Positions 18,603 to 27,447 of a stretch of 34,902 nucleotides of DNA are shown piece after piece. The first letter of the stretch is position 1. Every line of letters begins with the position of its first letter. The DNA comes from an uncultured Bacteroidales bacterium (GTDB lineage Bacteria; Bacteroidota; Bacteroidia; Bacteroidales; Bacteroidaceae), in the NCBI GenBank assembly GCA_902775385.1, contig CACYMI010000055.1:1-34902 (forward strand), given 5' to 3'. The notes beneath the pieces are model-generated. The model worked only from the letters and a program-made list of their open reading frames with translations, was not told where the DNA came from and searched no databases. A program made the position numbers and the translations under genes.

Positions 18603-19517
18603 ATGGAGATATTCGAAGTCAGCATATTAGGATGCGGATCAGCCAAGCCCACGCTCAGACATCTGCCCACCTCCCAGATTGTCAACATCCGGGGGAAATA
18701 CTACATGATAGACTGCGGCGAAGGGGCACAGACACAGATGCAGAAGATGCGCCTGCCCATGGCACGTATCGGACACATCTTCATCTCACACAATCATGGC
18801 GACCACGTCTTCGGCCTACCGGGACTCATCAGCACCATGGCCCTGCTGGGCAGGACAGCCGAGCTGCACATCCACGGACCGCGGCAGCTGCAGGAATTTC
18901 TGGACAATATCATACGCATATACTGCGAAGGCATCACCTACAGGATTATCTTCCACCCCATTGATACGCGCGTACATAATATTATATATAAGGACCGCAG
19001 CGTAACCGTATGGAGCATCCCACTGAGACACCGGGTGCCCTGTTCAGGCTTCCTCTTCAGGGAAACCCCTCCCCTGCCCCATATCAGGCGCGAGATGATA
19101 GAAGCCTTCAGTATCCCCTTCTCGCAGATCAACAACATAAAGGCCGGAGCCTCCTGGACAACCGGGGACGGAACCGTCATCCCTCACGAACGCCTGGTAA
19201 CGCCGGCAGACAAGGCACGCTCCTATGCCTACTGTTCCGATACGGCATACCTTCCTGAGCTTACCGGCTTACTCAGGAACGTCACCCTCCTGTATCATGA
19301 AGCCACCTACCCCGAGGAACTTGCCGGACGGGCGCAGGAAACCCAGCACTCCACCGCCTCACAGGCAGCCTCCATAGCCAGGGAATCGCAGGCAGGGAAA
19401 CTGTGCATCGGACACTTCAGTGCCAGAGTCAGCAACGAAGAGGCCCTGCTGGCAGAAGCTACGGCCATTTTCCCTCAAACAACGCTTGCCAATGAGGGGC
19501 TGACGCTGAAATTATAG
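18603..19517 (+). CDS. rnz: Ribonuclease Z
   Basis: Zinc-dependent metallo-beta-lactamase-fold endonuclease that trims the 3' ends of tRNA precursors lacking CCA. The 304 residues match the family. The main metal motif is SHNHGDH with His63, His65, Asp67 and His68 (the usual form is SHLHGDH). Further ligands lie in LRHRVPCSG, the YCSDTAY Asp and the LCIGHFSARV His; YHEATYPEE is also typical. Four of the five nearby tRNAs lack an encoded CCA and would need this activity. No TAnnTTTG box is visible directly upstream, only a purine-rich leader after the rpsA terminator. Confidence 0.95.
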   Translation: MEIFEVSILGCGSAKPTLRHLPTSQIVNIRGKYYMIDCGEGAQTQMQKMRLPMARIGHIFISHNHGDHVFGLPGLISTMALLGRTAELHIHGPRQLQEFLDNIIRIYCEGITYRIIFHPIDTRVHNIIYKDRSVTVWSIPLRHRVPCSGFLFRETPPLPHIRREMIEAFSIPFSQINNIKAGASWTTGDGTVIPHERLVTPADKARSYAYCSDTAYLPELTGLLRNVTLLYHEATYPEELAGRAQETQHSTASQAASIARESQAGKLCIGHFSARVSNEEALLAEATAIFPQTTLANEGLTLKL

Positions 19518-19554
19518 AAAAACAGAGCATTTTTATCATTTTTCGACGGAAAAG

Positions 19555-19586
19555 TTTGTGGCAATAAAATAAAATCAGTAACTTTG
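19555..19586 (+). promoter_or_regulatory. Textbook Bacteroidetes promoter of the envelope cluster
   Basis: TTTG (19555-19558), a 20-bp spacer and TAACTTTG (19579-19586) match both consensus elements. Transcription would start about 15 nt before the ATG at 19606. Confidence 0.85.
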
Positions 19587-19605
19587 CGTTAGGAAATATG
19601 AGAAA

Positions 19606-19908
19606 ATGAAGAAAATTCTGTTCATAATACTGCCCTTAGTGTTGGTTTTCGCGCCGGCATTCGCAATGGACTACACAGATAACGAGCCCATAGAGACGAC
19701 CGTATCTGCCGTATCCATTGTAGTCAGCGGAAACACCCTTCGTGTAGCCGGCACCAATGGCGAGGATATAGAAGTCTTCAATCTTACAGGCGCAAAAATC
19801 ACTACCATAAAGACGGAGTCAACAGGAAAGGTTTATTCCGTTAATCTGCCCAAGGGCTGCTATCTGGTAAAGATCGGCAAGGTAGTGCGTAAGATTTCCA
19901 TTCGATGA
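19606..19908 (+). CDS. Small secreted protein consisting of a type IX-like tail domain
   Basis: A 100-residue protein with a signal peptide (MKKILFIILPLVLVFAPAFA) and then almost only a beta-rich domain: VSAVSIVVSGNTLRVAGTNGEDIEVFNLTGAKI, then YSVNLPKGCYLVKIGKVVRKISIR (end). This closely follows the C-terminal sorting-type domain (type A-like, 'V.V.(N/D).G..V....' then 'L..G.Y.VK') normally attached to large secreted cargo. Here no cargo is attached. It may be a free domain, a regulator or a decoy; the role is unknown. Its TGA overlaps the ATG of the L,D-transpeptidase (ATGA at 19905-19908), so both are translated from one mRNA. Confidence 0.8.
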   Translation: MKKILFIILPLVLVFAPAFAMDYTDNEPIETTVSAVSIVVSGNTLRVAGTNGEDIEVFNLTGAKITTIKTESTGKVYSVNLPKGCYLVKIGKVVRKISIR

Positions 19909-21449
19909 AAGCCTTCCTGCCCAAGCATCTCATCATCATCCCCCTTATCGGTCTGTTAGCATCCTGCCAAGAGAATGGCAGGCATGAGCAGTTTGTATTC
20001 ATGAAGGACATACAGGAATGGATACTTCCCGAATACAGCCTGAAAAGCCGGCACATACGCAACGGAATGGAGCAGCTCATACAGACGGAGCCCAGGATGT
20101 ATGCCGACAAATACACCCGCAAATACTATGCCGGAAGGGGACATTTTATCTGGATTAACCGCCACGGCGTAGGCGAGAACGCCGACACCCTCCTGTCCTG
20201 TCTGAGCAATGTGGCGGAAGAAGGCTTCAACCCGTCCAGTTTCGGCATCGCCGGTATTGAGGAGGACTTGCGGAATCTCAGAAACAGGAACGGAAGCAAA
20301 CAGGACATTAACCAGCTGATGGCCCGACTGGAGTACCGGCTCACGAAAGCATACCTGAGATATGCCGCCGGACAAAGGTACGGATACACACTGCCGTCCC
20401 GGCTCCTCAATAATATCGAATCCGAGAAATCCTACCCCGAAGCCTCACAGCGTCACCATTTCAGCATACACACCGAGAATGCCACAGACAGTTTCTACAC
20501 CCATGCCTTACAGCAGGCTCAGAACGGTGAACTGGGTCCCTTCCTGCGCGAGATACAGCCCCGGATTCCGCTATACCAGACACTGAAGCAAGACTACCTC
20601 ACCGCCAGGGACTCCGGCAACAGAGAGCGGGCACGACTGGCACGCATCAATATGGAACGGGCCCGATGGCGCTATCCCCGTCCGCAGGGGAAGTACATCT
20701 GGGTGAACCTGGCAGGCTTCCAGCTCACCGCTGTCAATGAGGAGAAGGACAGCATCCTCAGGATGCGTATCTGCGGAGGAGCCATTGACCACAAATCCCC
20801 CCTGCTGGTAAGCAAGATAACCCGCGTGGAGCTGAATCCCTACTGGAACATTCCCCCCAGCATCATACGCCATGAGATAGCCCCCCGCCATACCGGCGAC
20901 ACCGCCTACTTCTCACGCCACCGCTACAGCATTATCGACAAGCAGACACGCCAAAGCGTCAGTCCCACCGCCCTCAGCGCCGAACAGCTGATGAGCGGAA
21001 GGTATGTCATCCGGCAGGAGAACGGAGGAGGCAACTCGCTGGGGCGCATCATCTTCCGTTTCCCCAACGACCACTCAGTCTATCTGCATGACACCAACAC
21101 GCCGTCAGCCTTCCGACTGGCCAACAGAGCCGTCAGCCACGGATGCATCCGTCTGGAGAAACCACTTGACCTGGCCTACTTCATAATGGAAGAGGCCGAC
21201 AGCATCCGACAAGACAGAATCCGTATGCAGATAGGAAAGGCACCGCTGACAACATGGGGAAGGGAACAAATAGCCGACAATCCCCAGGACAACCAGCAGC
21301 CGAAGAACAGAAACTACCCCATCCAGACCGGCTACTCAGTCTTCCTGGACTATTACACCCTGTACCCCGACTTGGAAGGGAACCTGCAGGAGCACCCGGA
21401 CAATTACCATTACGACCCGATTATCGAAAATGCCCTGGACAGATTTTAA
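19905..21449 (+). CDS. L,D-transpeptidase lipoprotein, YcbB-like
   Basis: Cell-wall enzyme of the YkuD family that makes 3-3 cross-links in peptidoglycan or attaches proteins to it. The N-terminus MKAFLPKHLIIIPLIGLLASC is a lipoprotein signal with Cys21 as the lipidated residue. An N-terminal scaffold domain (~30-230; 'HFIWINRHGVGENADTLLSCL') precedes the YkuD core, which begins at 'YIWVNLAGFQL'. The catalytic motif is His395 (LHDTNTPSAF) and Cys414 in SHGCIRL. Its 514 residues suit the large YcbB-like type. It lies between the small tail protein and an ECF sigma factor, which suggests envelope-stress control. Confidence 0.9.
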   Translation: MKAFLPKHLIIIPLIGLLASCQENGRHEQFVFMKDIQEWILPEYSLKSRHIRNGMEQLIQTEPRMYADKYTRKYYAGRGHFIWINRHGVGENADTLLSCLSNVAEEGFNPSSFGIAGIEEDLRNLRNRNGSKQDINQLMARLEYRLTKAYLRYAAGQRYGYTLPSRLLNNIESEKSYPEASQRHHFSIHTENATDSFYTHALQQAQNGELGPFLREIQPRIPLYQTLKQDYLTARDSGNRERARLARINMERARWRYPRPQGKYIWVNLAGFQLTAVNEEKDSILRMRICGGAIDHKSPLLVSKITRVELNPYWNIPPSIIRHEIAPRHTGDTAYFSRHRYSIIDKQTRQSVSPTALSAEQLMSGRYVIRQENGGGNSLGRIIFRFPNDHSVYLHDTNTPSAFRLANRAVSHGCIRLEKPLDLAYFIMEEADSIRQDRIRMQIGKAPLTTWGREQIADNPQDNQQPKNRNYPIQTGYSVFLDYYTLYPDLEGNLQEHPDNYHYDPIIENALDRF

Positions 21450-21484
21450 ACCAAAGCACCTTTTCCGCGTCTAAGGACTGAGCG

Positions 21485-22027
21485 ATGATTGACGAGGCAA
21501 CCATCATAACCCAGTTAAAAGACAAGTCTCAGAGAGAGAAAGCCTTCAGCACCCTGGTACATGAGTATCAGGAGGCACTCTATTGGCAGATACGAAGGCT
21601 TGTACTCACCCATGACGACGCCGACGATGTCCTGCAGAACACCTTCATCAAGGCATGGATGGCACTGGATGACTTCCGTGCGGAAGCCAAGATCAGCACC
21701 TGGCTCTTCCGCATAGCCATCAACGAGTCGCTAAGCTTCCTGGAAAAGAAGAAGCATAACACGGACATCATCTCAGGGACCGACGGTTTCCTGAGCAACC
21801 AGCTTCTGGCAGACCCCTATTTTGACGGAGACGAGACGCAGGCACTCCTGCAGGAAGCCATAGCCCGACTGCCCGACAAGCAGAAAGCCGTCTTCAATCT
21901 CAAATACTACCAGGAGATGAAGTACGAGGATATGAGTCAGGTACTGGGAACCAGCATAGGAGCCCTGAAAGCATCCTATCACCATGCCGTGAGGAAAATC
22001 ATTGATTTTTTTCAGCTGGACGATTAA
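21485..22027 (+). CDS. ECF-type RNA polymerase sigma factor
   Basis: A 180-residue extracytoplasmic-function sigma factor. Region 2 (~20-85) contains DDADDVLQNTFIKAW and 'FRAEAKISTWLFRIAINESLSFLEKKK' (in part); region 4 (~125-178) contains LPDKQKAVFNLKYYQEMKYEDMSQ and the helix-turn-helix tail LGTSIGALKASYHHAVRKI. Regions 1 and 3 are absent, as expected for ECF factors. It is followed after 48 nt by a small membrane protein and then a Spy-like periplasmic protein, the usual layout of a sigma/anti-sigma/stress-output set in Bacteroidetes. Confidence 0.95.
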   Translation: MIDEATIITQLKDKSQREKAFSTLVHEYQEALYWQIRRLVLTHDDADDVLQNTFIKAWMALDDFRAEAKISTWLFRIAINESLSFLEKKKHNTDIISGTDGFLSNQLLADPYFDGDETQALLQEAIARLPDKQKAVFNLKYYQEMKYEDMSQVLGTSIGALKASYHHAVRKIIDFFQLDD

Positions 22028-22075
22028 ACCATTTGCGCATAAGCGTATCATATTATCAAACAAGCACAAGAAACC

Positions 22076-22390
22076 ATGAATGAGGAAAAAATGATAATGG
22101 ACCGATTCGGGAACGGAAACCCCTTCCGTGTTCCGGAGAATTACTTCAATGAATTTCCTCAGCGTATCATGAAGCGTATTGAACGCCGGAGAAGACGTAG
22201 GAGGATAATACAGTGGAGTATTGCCGCCATGCTGACAGGATGCGTTCTTGGCACATCATTCCTGACTGACAGCATCGGAGAGCAGAGCACCCCCTTCGAG
22301 GCCGACAACAGCCAGTACATCGAAGACGCACTCGATTACAGTATGATTAACAATATGGAAATTGCAACCTATCTTACAGAAGCAGATTAA
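22076..22390 (+). CDS. Small membrane protein, probable anti-sigma factor
   Basis: A 104-residue single-span protein: a cytoplasmic ~45-residue part (FGNGNPFRVPENYFNEFPQRI, then a run of Arg), one hydrophobic helix (IIQWSIAAMLTGCVLGTSFL) and an acidic periplasmic tail (YIEDALDYSMINNMEIATYL). The 'NPF.VPENYF..FP..' motif is common in Bacteroidetes proteins directly downstream of ECF sigma factors, which supports an anti-sigma role. No classic ZAS zinc motif is present. It ends 7 nt before the Spy-like gene. Confidence 0.75.
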   Translation: MNEEKMIMDRFGNGNPFRVPENYFNEFPQRIMKRIERRRRRRRIIQWSIAAMLTGCVLGTSFLTDSIGEQSTPFEADNSQYIEDALDYSMINNMEIATYLTEAD

Positions 22391-22397
22391 CAGAAAC

Positions 22398-22859
22398 ATG
22401 AAAAAATTATTTATTCTCATCCTATTCCAGCTCTGTGCCGGCTTCAGCCTGATGGCACAGCACGAACGCTGGAAATTCAACCCCGAAGAGTTCCGGGCCA
22501 AACTTGAAGAGTTCATCACCCGGGAAGCCGGCTTCACCACAGCGGAAGCCCAGGCTTTCTACCCCGTATTCCACAAGATGAAAGAAGAGCAGCGCAACCT
22601 GCAAAAGGAAATATTCACGCTGAAGAGAATTCCCATGGATGACAATCCCTCAGAGAAGGATTACGCCAACAAAATCCAGCGGATATGCGAGCTGAACACC
22701 AGGATGGCCCAGATTCAGGAAACCTACTATAAGAAACTGGCAAAGACCGTACCCGCCCAGAAGGTTTATAAGGCAATGCTAGCCGAAGACGTTTACCACC
22801 GCAAGATGCTCCGCCAGTTTAATGGCAGAAGACGGGACAACCGTCCGCAGAAGAAATAA
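22398..22859 (+). CDS. Spy/CpxP-like periplasmic protein
   Basis: About 153 residues. A signal peptide (MKKLFILILFQLCAGFSLMA) is followed by an all-helical, highly charged body: WKFNPEEFRAKLEEFITREAG, LTxxE-like 'FTTAEAQAFYPVFHKMKEEQRNLQ', then more long Lys/Glu/Arg helices and a basic end (MLRQFNGRRRDNRPQKK). This is the pattern of the LTXXQ Spy/CpxP family of periplasmic chaperones and stress sensors. The ATG at 22398 is chosen because it starts the signal peptide and sits 7 nt after the previous stop; an upstream start at 22362 would overlap that gene. It probably works with the sigma/anti-sigma pair. Confidence 0.82.
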   Translation: MKKLFILILFQLCAGFSLMAQHERWKFNPEEFRAKLEEFITREAGFTTAEAQAFYPVFHKMKEEQRNLQKEIFTLKRIPMDDNPSEKDYANKIQRICELNTRMAQIQETYYKKLAKTVPAQKVYKAMLAEDVYHRKMLRQFNGRRRDNRPQKK

Positions 22860-22916
22860 AAAGGCTTGGCCACATCGCTTTTTACCAGCCAATCATTCAA
22901 AATTAATTATGATGAG

Positions 22917-22952
22917 AAGGAGGGAAGCTTGCAATCAGCTCCCCTCCTTTCA
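22917..22952. terminator. Shared terminator between the Spy-like gene and mazG
   Basis: AAGGAGGGAAGCT pairs with AGCTCCCCTCCTT, a 13-bp stem with one A-C mismatch and a 7-nt loop, between the ends of two convergent genes. It can serve both strands. Confidence 0.8.
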
Positions 22953-22954
22953 CT

Positions 22955-23752
22955 TTATCCGTTCCGGCCTTCGGTCCGCTTCGCCTCATTCCACAGCTCG
23001 TCCATCTGCGCCAGGGTCATCTGCTGCAGTTGCAGCCCCATCTCCTTCGCCTTCTGTTCCACATAGTTGAAACGCCTGATGAACTTCTGGTTGGTATGCT
23101 CCAGCGCATTGTCGGGATTCAGGTGATACAGCCGGGCAGCATTTATCACGCTGAAGAGGAAGTCCCCCAGCTCAGCCGTCTGCTTCTCCCTGTTATCCTC
23201 CAGCCGCAGCTCAGCCTCCAGCTCGCCCAGTTCCTCATGCACCTTGGCCCACACATCCTCCTTCTTATCCCAGTCAAAGCCCACATTCCGGGCCTTGTCC
23301 TGAATACGGTAAGCCTTTATCAGCGAAGGAAGCGCGTCAGGCACACCAGACAGTACCGTCTTGTTACCGTCCTTCTCGCGCTGCTTGATCTTCTCCCAGT
23401 TCTCCACCACATCGCCAGCGGTCTTGGCCACCGCATCGCCGTATACATGCGGATGACGGAAAATCAGCTTGACGCAGAGCTTGTTGCACGCATCGGCAAT
23501 ATCAAATGACTCGCCCTCACTGCCTATCTTAGCGTAGAACACCACATGTAGCAATACATCACCCAACTCCTTACAGATATTCTTTTCGTCGTGCTTCAAC
23601 AAAGCATCACAAAGTTCGAAGGTTTCTTCTATTGTATTGGGGCGTAAACTCTCATACGTCTGTTTCCTGTCCCAGGGACATTTCTCCCTCAGATCATCCA
23701 TCACATCCAGCAACCTGCCGAATGCCGCCAGTTTTTCTTCTTTTGAATGCAT
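22955..23752 (-). CDS. mazG: Nucleoside triphosphate pyrophosphohydrolase
   Basis: MazG hydrolyses NTPs and dNTPs to the monophosphate and PPi, cleaning the nucleotide pool and affecting stringent-response signals. Both MazG repeats are visible. The first has 'CPWDRKQTYESLRPNTIEE', EETFEL and KELGDVLLHVVF; the second has 'VHEELGELEAEL' and AELGDFLFSVINAARL. ExxE-plus-ExxD metal-binding clusters lie in each, and FRHPHVYGD is also typical. The ATG at 23752 (MHSKEEKL) is preferred over 23773: the upstream codon lies inside the promoter region, before the TACCTTTG box. Divergent from valS. Confidence 0.93.
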   Translation of the reverse strand: MHSKEEKLAAFGRLLDVMDDLREKCPWDRKQTYESLRPNTIEETFELCDALLKHDEKNICKELGDVLLHVVFYAKIGSEGESFDIADACNKLCVKLIFRHPHVYGDAVAKTAGDVVENWEKIKQREKDGNKTVLSGVPDALPSLIKAYRIQDKARNVGFDWDKKEDVWAKVHEELGELEAELRLEDNREKQTAELGDFLFSVINAARLYHLNPDNALEHTNQKFIRRFNYVEQKAKEMGLQLQQMTLAQMDELWNEAKRTEGRNG

Positions 23753-23760
23753 AGTGAGTG

Positions 23761-23768
23761 CAAAGGTA
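23761..23768 (-). promoter_or_regulatory. -7 promoter box of mazG
   Basis: TACCTTTG lies only 8 nt from the ATG at 23752, so transcription would start within a few bases of the start codon. This suggests a leaderless or nearly leaderless mRNA. Confidence 0.55.
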
Positions 23769-23813
23769 GGCATTTAATTCATATTTCACAATCCATAATT
23801 CATAATTATTTTG

Positions 23814-23821
23814 TAACTTTG
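23814..23821 (+). promoter_or_regulatory. -7 promoter box of valS
   Basis: TAACTTTG lies 32 nt before the valS ATG. The sequence upstream is built from ATAATTC-like repeats. Confidence 0.6.
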
Positions 23822-23853
23822 CAGCCGATTAGCATTTTTGTATTCATCAAATT

Positions 23854-26553
23854 ATGGAATTAGCCTCAAAATACAGTCCCACGGAAGTGGAAAGCAAATG
23901 GTACCAGTACTGGCTGGACCACAAATTATTCAGCAGTAAGCCTGACGGACGTGAGCCCTATACAGTCGTAATTCCCCCGCCAAATGTGACGGGAGTCCTT
24001 CACATGGGCCACATGCTCAACAACACCATTCAGGATCAGGACATCCTGGTCCGCAAGGCACGCCTTGACGGCAAGAACGCCTGCTGGGTTCCCGGAACGG
24101 ACCACGCCTCCATCGCCACCGAAGCCAAGGTGGTAAACAAGCTGGCCTCACAAGGCATTAAGAAGCGTGACCTCACCCGCGAGCAGTTCCTGGAGCATGC
24201 CTGGGACTGGACCAACGAGCACGGAGGCATCATCCTGAAGCAGCTCCGCCGCCTGGGCGCCTCATGCGACTGGGACCGTACCGCCTTCACCATGGACGAA
24301 GCCCGCAGCGAGTCAGTCCTGAAGGTATTCTGCGACCTCTATGACAAAGGTCTCATCTACCGTGGCCTGCGTATGGTCAACTGGGACCCCAAGGCGCAGA
24401 CCGTACTCTCTACCGAGGAGGTTATCTATCACGATGAGAAGAGCCACCTGTTCCACCTGAAATACTACGTGGCAGATGAAGCACCGGTAAACTACACTGA
24501 GGGAGACGGCAACGTCGTACACAAAGACAGCAAAGGCTACTACGCCGTAGTCGCCACCACCCGCCCCGAGACCATCATGGGCGATACCGCCATGTGTATC
24601 AACCCCAAGGACCCCAAGAACCAGTGGCTTCGCGGACACAAGGTGATTGTCCCCCTGGTAAACCGCGTCATCCCCGTTATCGAGGACCGCTATGTGGATG
24701 TAGAGTTCGGAACAGGCTGTCTGAAGGTTACTCCCGCGCATGACATCAACGACTACCAGCTGGGCAAGACCCACAATCTGGAGACCATAGATATCTTCAA
24801 CCCCGACGGCACCATCTCCGACCAGAGTCCCCTCTACGTAGGAATGGACCGCATGGAGGTGCGTAAGCAGATTTCCAAGGACCTGCAGGAAGCCGGTCTG
24901 ATGGAGAAGATTGAGGACTATGACAACAAGGTAGGCTATAGCGAGCGCAACCAGGATACCGCCGTAGAGCCCCGCCTCTGCAAACAGTGGTTCCTCTCTA
25001 TGAAGCACTTTGCCGACATAGCCCTGCCTCCCGTACTGGAGGGTAAGATCAAGTTCTACCCCACCAAGTATGTCACCACATACAAGAACTGGCTCGAGAA
25101 CATCCAGGACTGGTGTATCAGCCGCCAGTTGTGGTGGGGACACCGTATTCCCGCATACTTTATCAATGGTAACGAGGACGAGGAGGAGCGCTTCGTGGTT
25201 GCTCTCACTAAGGAGGAGGCACTCAGGAAGGCGCAGGAGAAGTATGGCAAGGACATCACGATGGACATGCTCTCACAGGACGAGGACGCTCTGGATACCT
25301 GGTTCTCCAGCTGGCTGTGGCCCATATCCCTGTTTGACGGTATCAATAATCCCGGCAATGAGGAGATTAAGTACTACTACCCCACCAGCGACCTTGTAAC
25401 CGGTCCGGATATCATCTTCTTCTGGGTAGCCCGTATGATTATGGCAGGCGAGGAATACCTGAAGGATGTACCCTTCCGCAATGTATATTTCACAGGAATC
25501 GTCCGTGACGAGATTGGCCGTAAGATGTCCAAGAGCCTCGGCAACAGCCCCGACCCCATCGGACTTATCGAGAAGTACGGTGCCGACGGCGTACGCATGG
25601 GTATGCTCCTTGCCGCTCCCGCCGGAAACGATATCCTCTTCAAGGAGGACCTCTGCCAGCAGGGTGCCGCTTTCTGCAACAAGATCTGGAATGCCTTCCG
25701 CCTGGTAAAGGGATGGGAACAGGCTGATATTGAACAGCCCGAGGCCAACCGGAAGGCTATCGCCTGGATGCAGGCCACCATCCGTACTGCCGTAGCAGAG
25801 ATCAACGATCTGTACAGCAAGTACCGTCTCAACGAGGCCCTGATGTCTGCCTTCAAGCTCTTCACCGACGAGTTCTCCGGCTGGTACCTTGAGATGATTA
25901 AGCCTGCCTATCAGGCTCCCATAGATGCAGCCACACTGCAGGCCACGCTGGACATCTTCGAACAGCTGATGAAGATTATCCATCCCTTCATGCCCTTCAT
26001 CACCGAAGAGCTGTACCAGCACATTGCCGAGCGCAAGGAGGGTGAGAGCATTATGGTCAGCACCCTGACATTGGACGCTCCTTCCCAGGCAGACGCACAG
26101 CTTATCGCCCAGTTCGAGCACGCCAAGCAGGTTATCTCCGGCGTACGTGCCATCCGTCAGAGCAAGAACATCTCACCCCGCGAGCCCCTCAAGCTGGAAG
26201 CACCGGCAGGTGTGGATAACACCACATGGGCCGATACCATTCTGAAGCTGGCCGGCCTCTCAGAGATTGCCGTTGTCGGGAAGAAGAGCGAGGGCACACA
26301 GTCCTTCCTCATCGGGACAGAAGAGTATGCCGTTCCCCTGGGCAACCTGATAGACGCGGCAGCCGAGATTGAGAAGGCCGAGACGGAAATCAAGCGCCTG
26401 CAAGGCTTCATGGCAGGCATTCAGAAGAAGCTCGGCAACGAGCGCTTCGTACAGAACGCCCCTGCCCAGGTGGTAGAGCTGGAGCGCAAGAAACTCTCTG
26501 ATGCCGAGAGCAAGATAGCGGCCCTGCAGGAGACTATCAATTCCCTGAAGTGA
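23854..26553 (+). CDS. valS: Valine-tRNA ligase
   Basis: Class I aminoacyl-tRNA synthetase that charges tRNA-Val; the tRNA-Val(TAC) gene lies in the same window. The 899 residues are normal for the family. HIGH motif: HMGH at 50-53 in [18 protein letters not shown] is at 557-561 in [14 protein letters not shown]. The CP1 editing domain has '[20 protein letters not shown]', followed by the [11 protein letters not shown] and '[10 protein letters not shown]' blocks and the tungsten-rich-like '[10 protein letters not shown]' segment (Trp-rich). A C-terminal coiled coil ([21 protein letters not shown]) is the ValS-specific arm. No lesion seen. Confidence 0.97.
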   Translation: MELASKYSPTEVESKWYQYWLDHKLFSSKPDGREPYTVVIPPPNVTGVLHMGHMLNNTIQDQDILVRKARLDGKNACWVPGTDHASIATEAKVVNKLASQGIKKRDLTREQFLEHAWDWTNEHGGIILKQLRRLGASCDWDRTAFTMDEARSESVLKVFCDLYDKGLIYRGLRMVNWDPKAQTVLSTEEVIYHDEKSHLFHLKYYVADEAPVNYTEGDGNVVHKDSKGYYAVVATTRPETIMGDTAMCINPKDPKNQWLRGHKVIVPLVNRVIPVIEDRYVDVEFGTGCLKVTPAHDINDYQLGKTHNLETIDIFNPDGTISDQSPLYVGMDRMEVRKQISKDLQEAGLMEKIEDYDNKVGYSERNQDTAVEPRLCKQWFLSMKHFADIALPPVLEGKIKFYPTKYVTTYKNWLENIQDWCISRQLWWGHRIPAYFINGNEDEEERFVVALTKEEALRKAQEKYGKDITMDMLSQDEDALDTWFSSWLWPISLFDGINNPGNEEIKYYYPTSDLVTGPDIIFFWVARMIMAGEEYLKDVPFRNVYFTGIVRDEIGRKMSKSLGNSPDPIGLIEKYGADGVRMGMLLAAPAGNDILFKEDLCQQGAAFCNKIWNAFRLVKGWEQADIEQPEANRKAIAWMQATIRTAVAEINDLYSKYRLNEALMSAFKLFTDEFSGWYLEMIKPAYQAPIDAATLQATLDIFEQLMKIIHPFMPFITEELYQHIAERKEGESIMVSTLTLDAPSQADAQLIAQFEHAKQVISGVRAIRQSKNISPREPLKLEAPAGVDNTTWADTILKLAGLSEIAVVGKKSEGTQSFLIGTEEYAVPLGNLIDAAAEIEKAETEIKRLQGFMAGIQKKLGNERFVQNAPAQVVELERKKLSDAESKIAALQETINSLK

Positions 26554-26572
26554 TTGAAAATCAAGAATAAAT

Positions 26573-26608
26573 AAAAAGCGGATGATTCTGAGAATCACCC
26601 GCTTTTTT
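26573..26608. terminator. Terminator after valS
   Basis: AAAAGCGGATGATTC and GAATCACCCGCTTTT form a long stem with one A-C mismatch, ending in a T-run; A-runs on the left make it work in both directions. Confidence 0.88.
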
Positions 26609-26631
26609 ATAACTATCGTCCTAGAAGGAAG

Positions 26632-26696
26632 TAATTTAACTCCCTTTTAAGACTTCCCCTTTAACTTCTTCTTTAACTTCCCTTTTAACTTCCTTA
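26632..26696 (-). repeat. GGAAGTTAAA-type array starting at a stop codon
   Basis: On the minus strand units like GGAAGTTAAAAG follow directly on the TAA of the nucleotidyltransferase (26696-26694). Four to five degenerate copies, each carrying TTAA, fill the gap to the valS terminator. Confidence 0.7.
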
Positions 26697-27431
26697 AAAC
26701 AAAATCTCCGGAATCTTCGCCTTAGCGTTCTCAAAGTCCTCAATCGTATCCAGCTCGCATGAGAACAGCTCCGTAACATCCAGCACCTGATAAGTATGGC
26801 CCTGGGGAATCAGACGCTCAAAGGCACGCTCGTAGAACACATTCTCCAGATGCTCCCTGTTCATCATCGGTTCCAACTCACGGTACAGCGCCCTGGTATA
26901 TTCCCTGCCCATCTTCTCAATGCCCAGGCTCTCACCGGCAGCATCCGCGGGATTACACGTCTTGCTGATTTCCCTGATGCTTCCCTGCGCATCCGTAACC
27001 ACCTTCATCTCCTCCTCACCCAGCTCATGTCTGATAAGTGTCAGCACATTGGGGGCATCGGCAGCCAGCACACGGGTCACAATCTGCGGATCATACAGCA
27101 GGTCGCTGTCCAGCAGCAGCACCTCCTCACCCTCGGCAAAGGGGCGGGCCAGCCACAGCGAATAGATGTTGTTGGTCGTCTCGTACACCTTATTATATAC
27201 AAAGGTAACCTTTATACTGTCGGCATACTGCTTCTGCACAAAATCCTCAATCATCTCGTGCAGGTAACCCGTCACAATGCAGAAGTCCCTCACCCCATTG
27301 GCGATAAGGGCATCCATGCTACGCTGCAGGAGCGAACGCTCACCCACCTTCAGCAGACTCTTCGGGGTGGTAAGAGTAAGCGGGCGTAGCCTTGAAGCCA
27401 TGCCCGCTGCCAGTATTATTGCTTTCATCAA
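26694..27431 (-). CDS. LicC/PntC-like sugar- or alcohol-phosphate nucleotidyltransferase
   Basis: NTP-transferase-fold enzyme, 245 residues, likely to make a CDP-activated alcohol. The NTP-binding signature is AIILAAGMASRLRPLTLTTPKSLLKVG (residues 4-30, quoted in part). The YETTNNIYSLWLAR segment (83-96) and LLLDSDLLYD (106-114) are typical of LicC (phosphocholine) and PntC (aminoethylphosphonate) cytidylyltransferases. The likely donor is CTP; the acceptor could be a phosphorylated amino alcohol or polyol. It follows the aminotransferase gene by 16 nt on the same strand and lies opposite a CDP-alcohol phosphotransferase, which would use its product. Confidence 0.82.
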   Translation of the reverse strand: MMKAIILAAGMASRLRPLTLTTPKSLLKVGERSLLQRSMDALIANGVRDFCIVTGYLHEMIEDFVQKQYADSIKVTFVYNKVYETTNNIYSLWLARPFAEGEEVLLLDSDLLYDPQIVTRVLAADAPNVLTLIRHELGEEEMKVVTDAQGSIREISKTCNPADAAGESLGIEKMGREYTRALYRELEPMMNREHLENVFYERAFERLIPQGHTYQVLDVTELFSCELDTIEDFENAKAKIPEILF

Positions 27432-27447
27432 TATCTTGTCTTACTAT

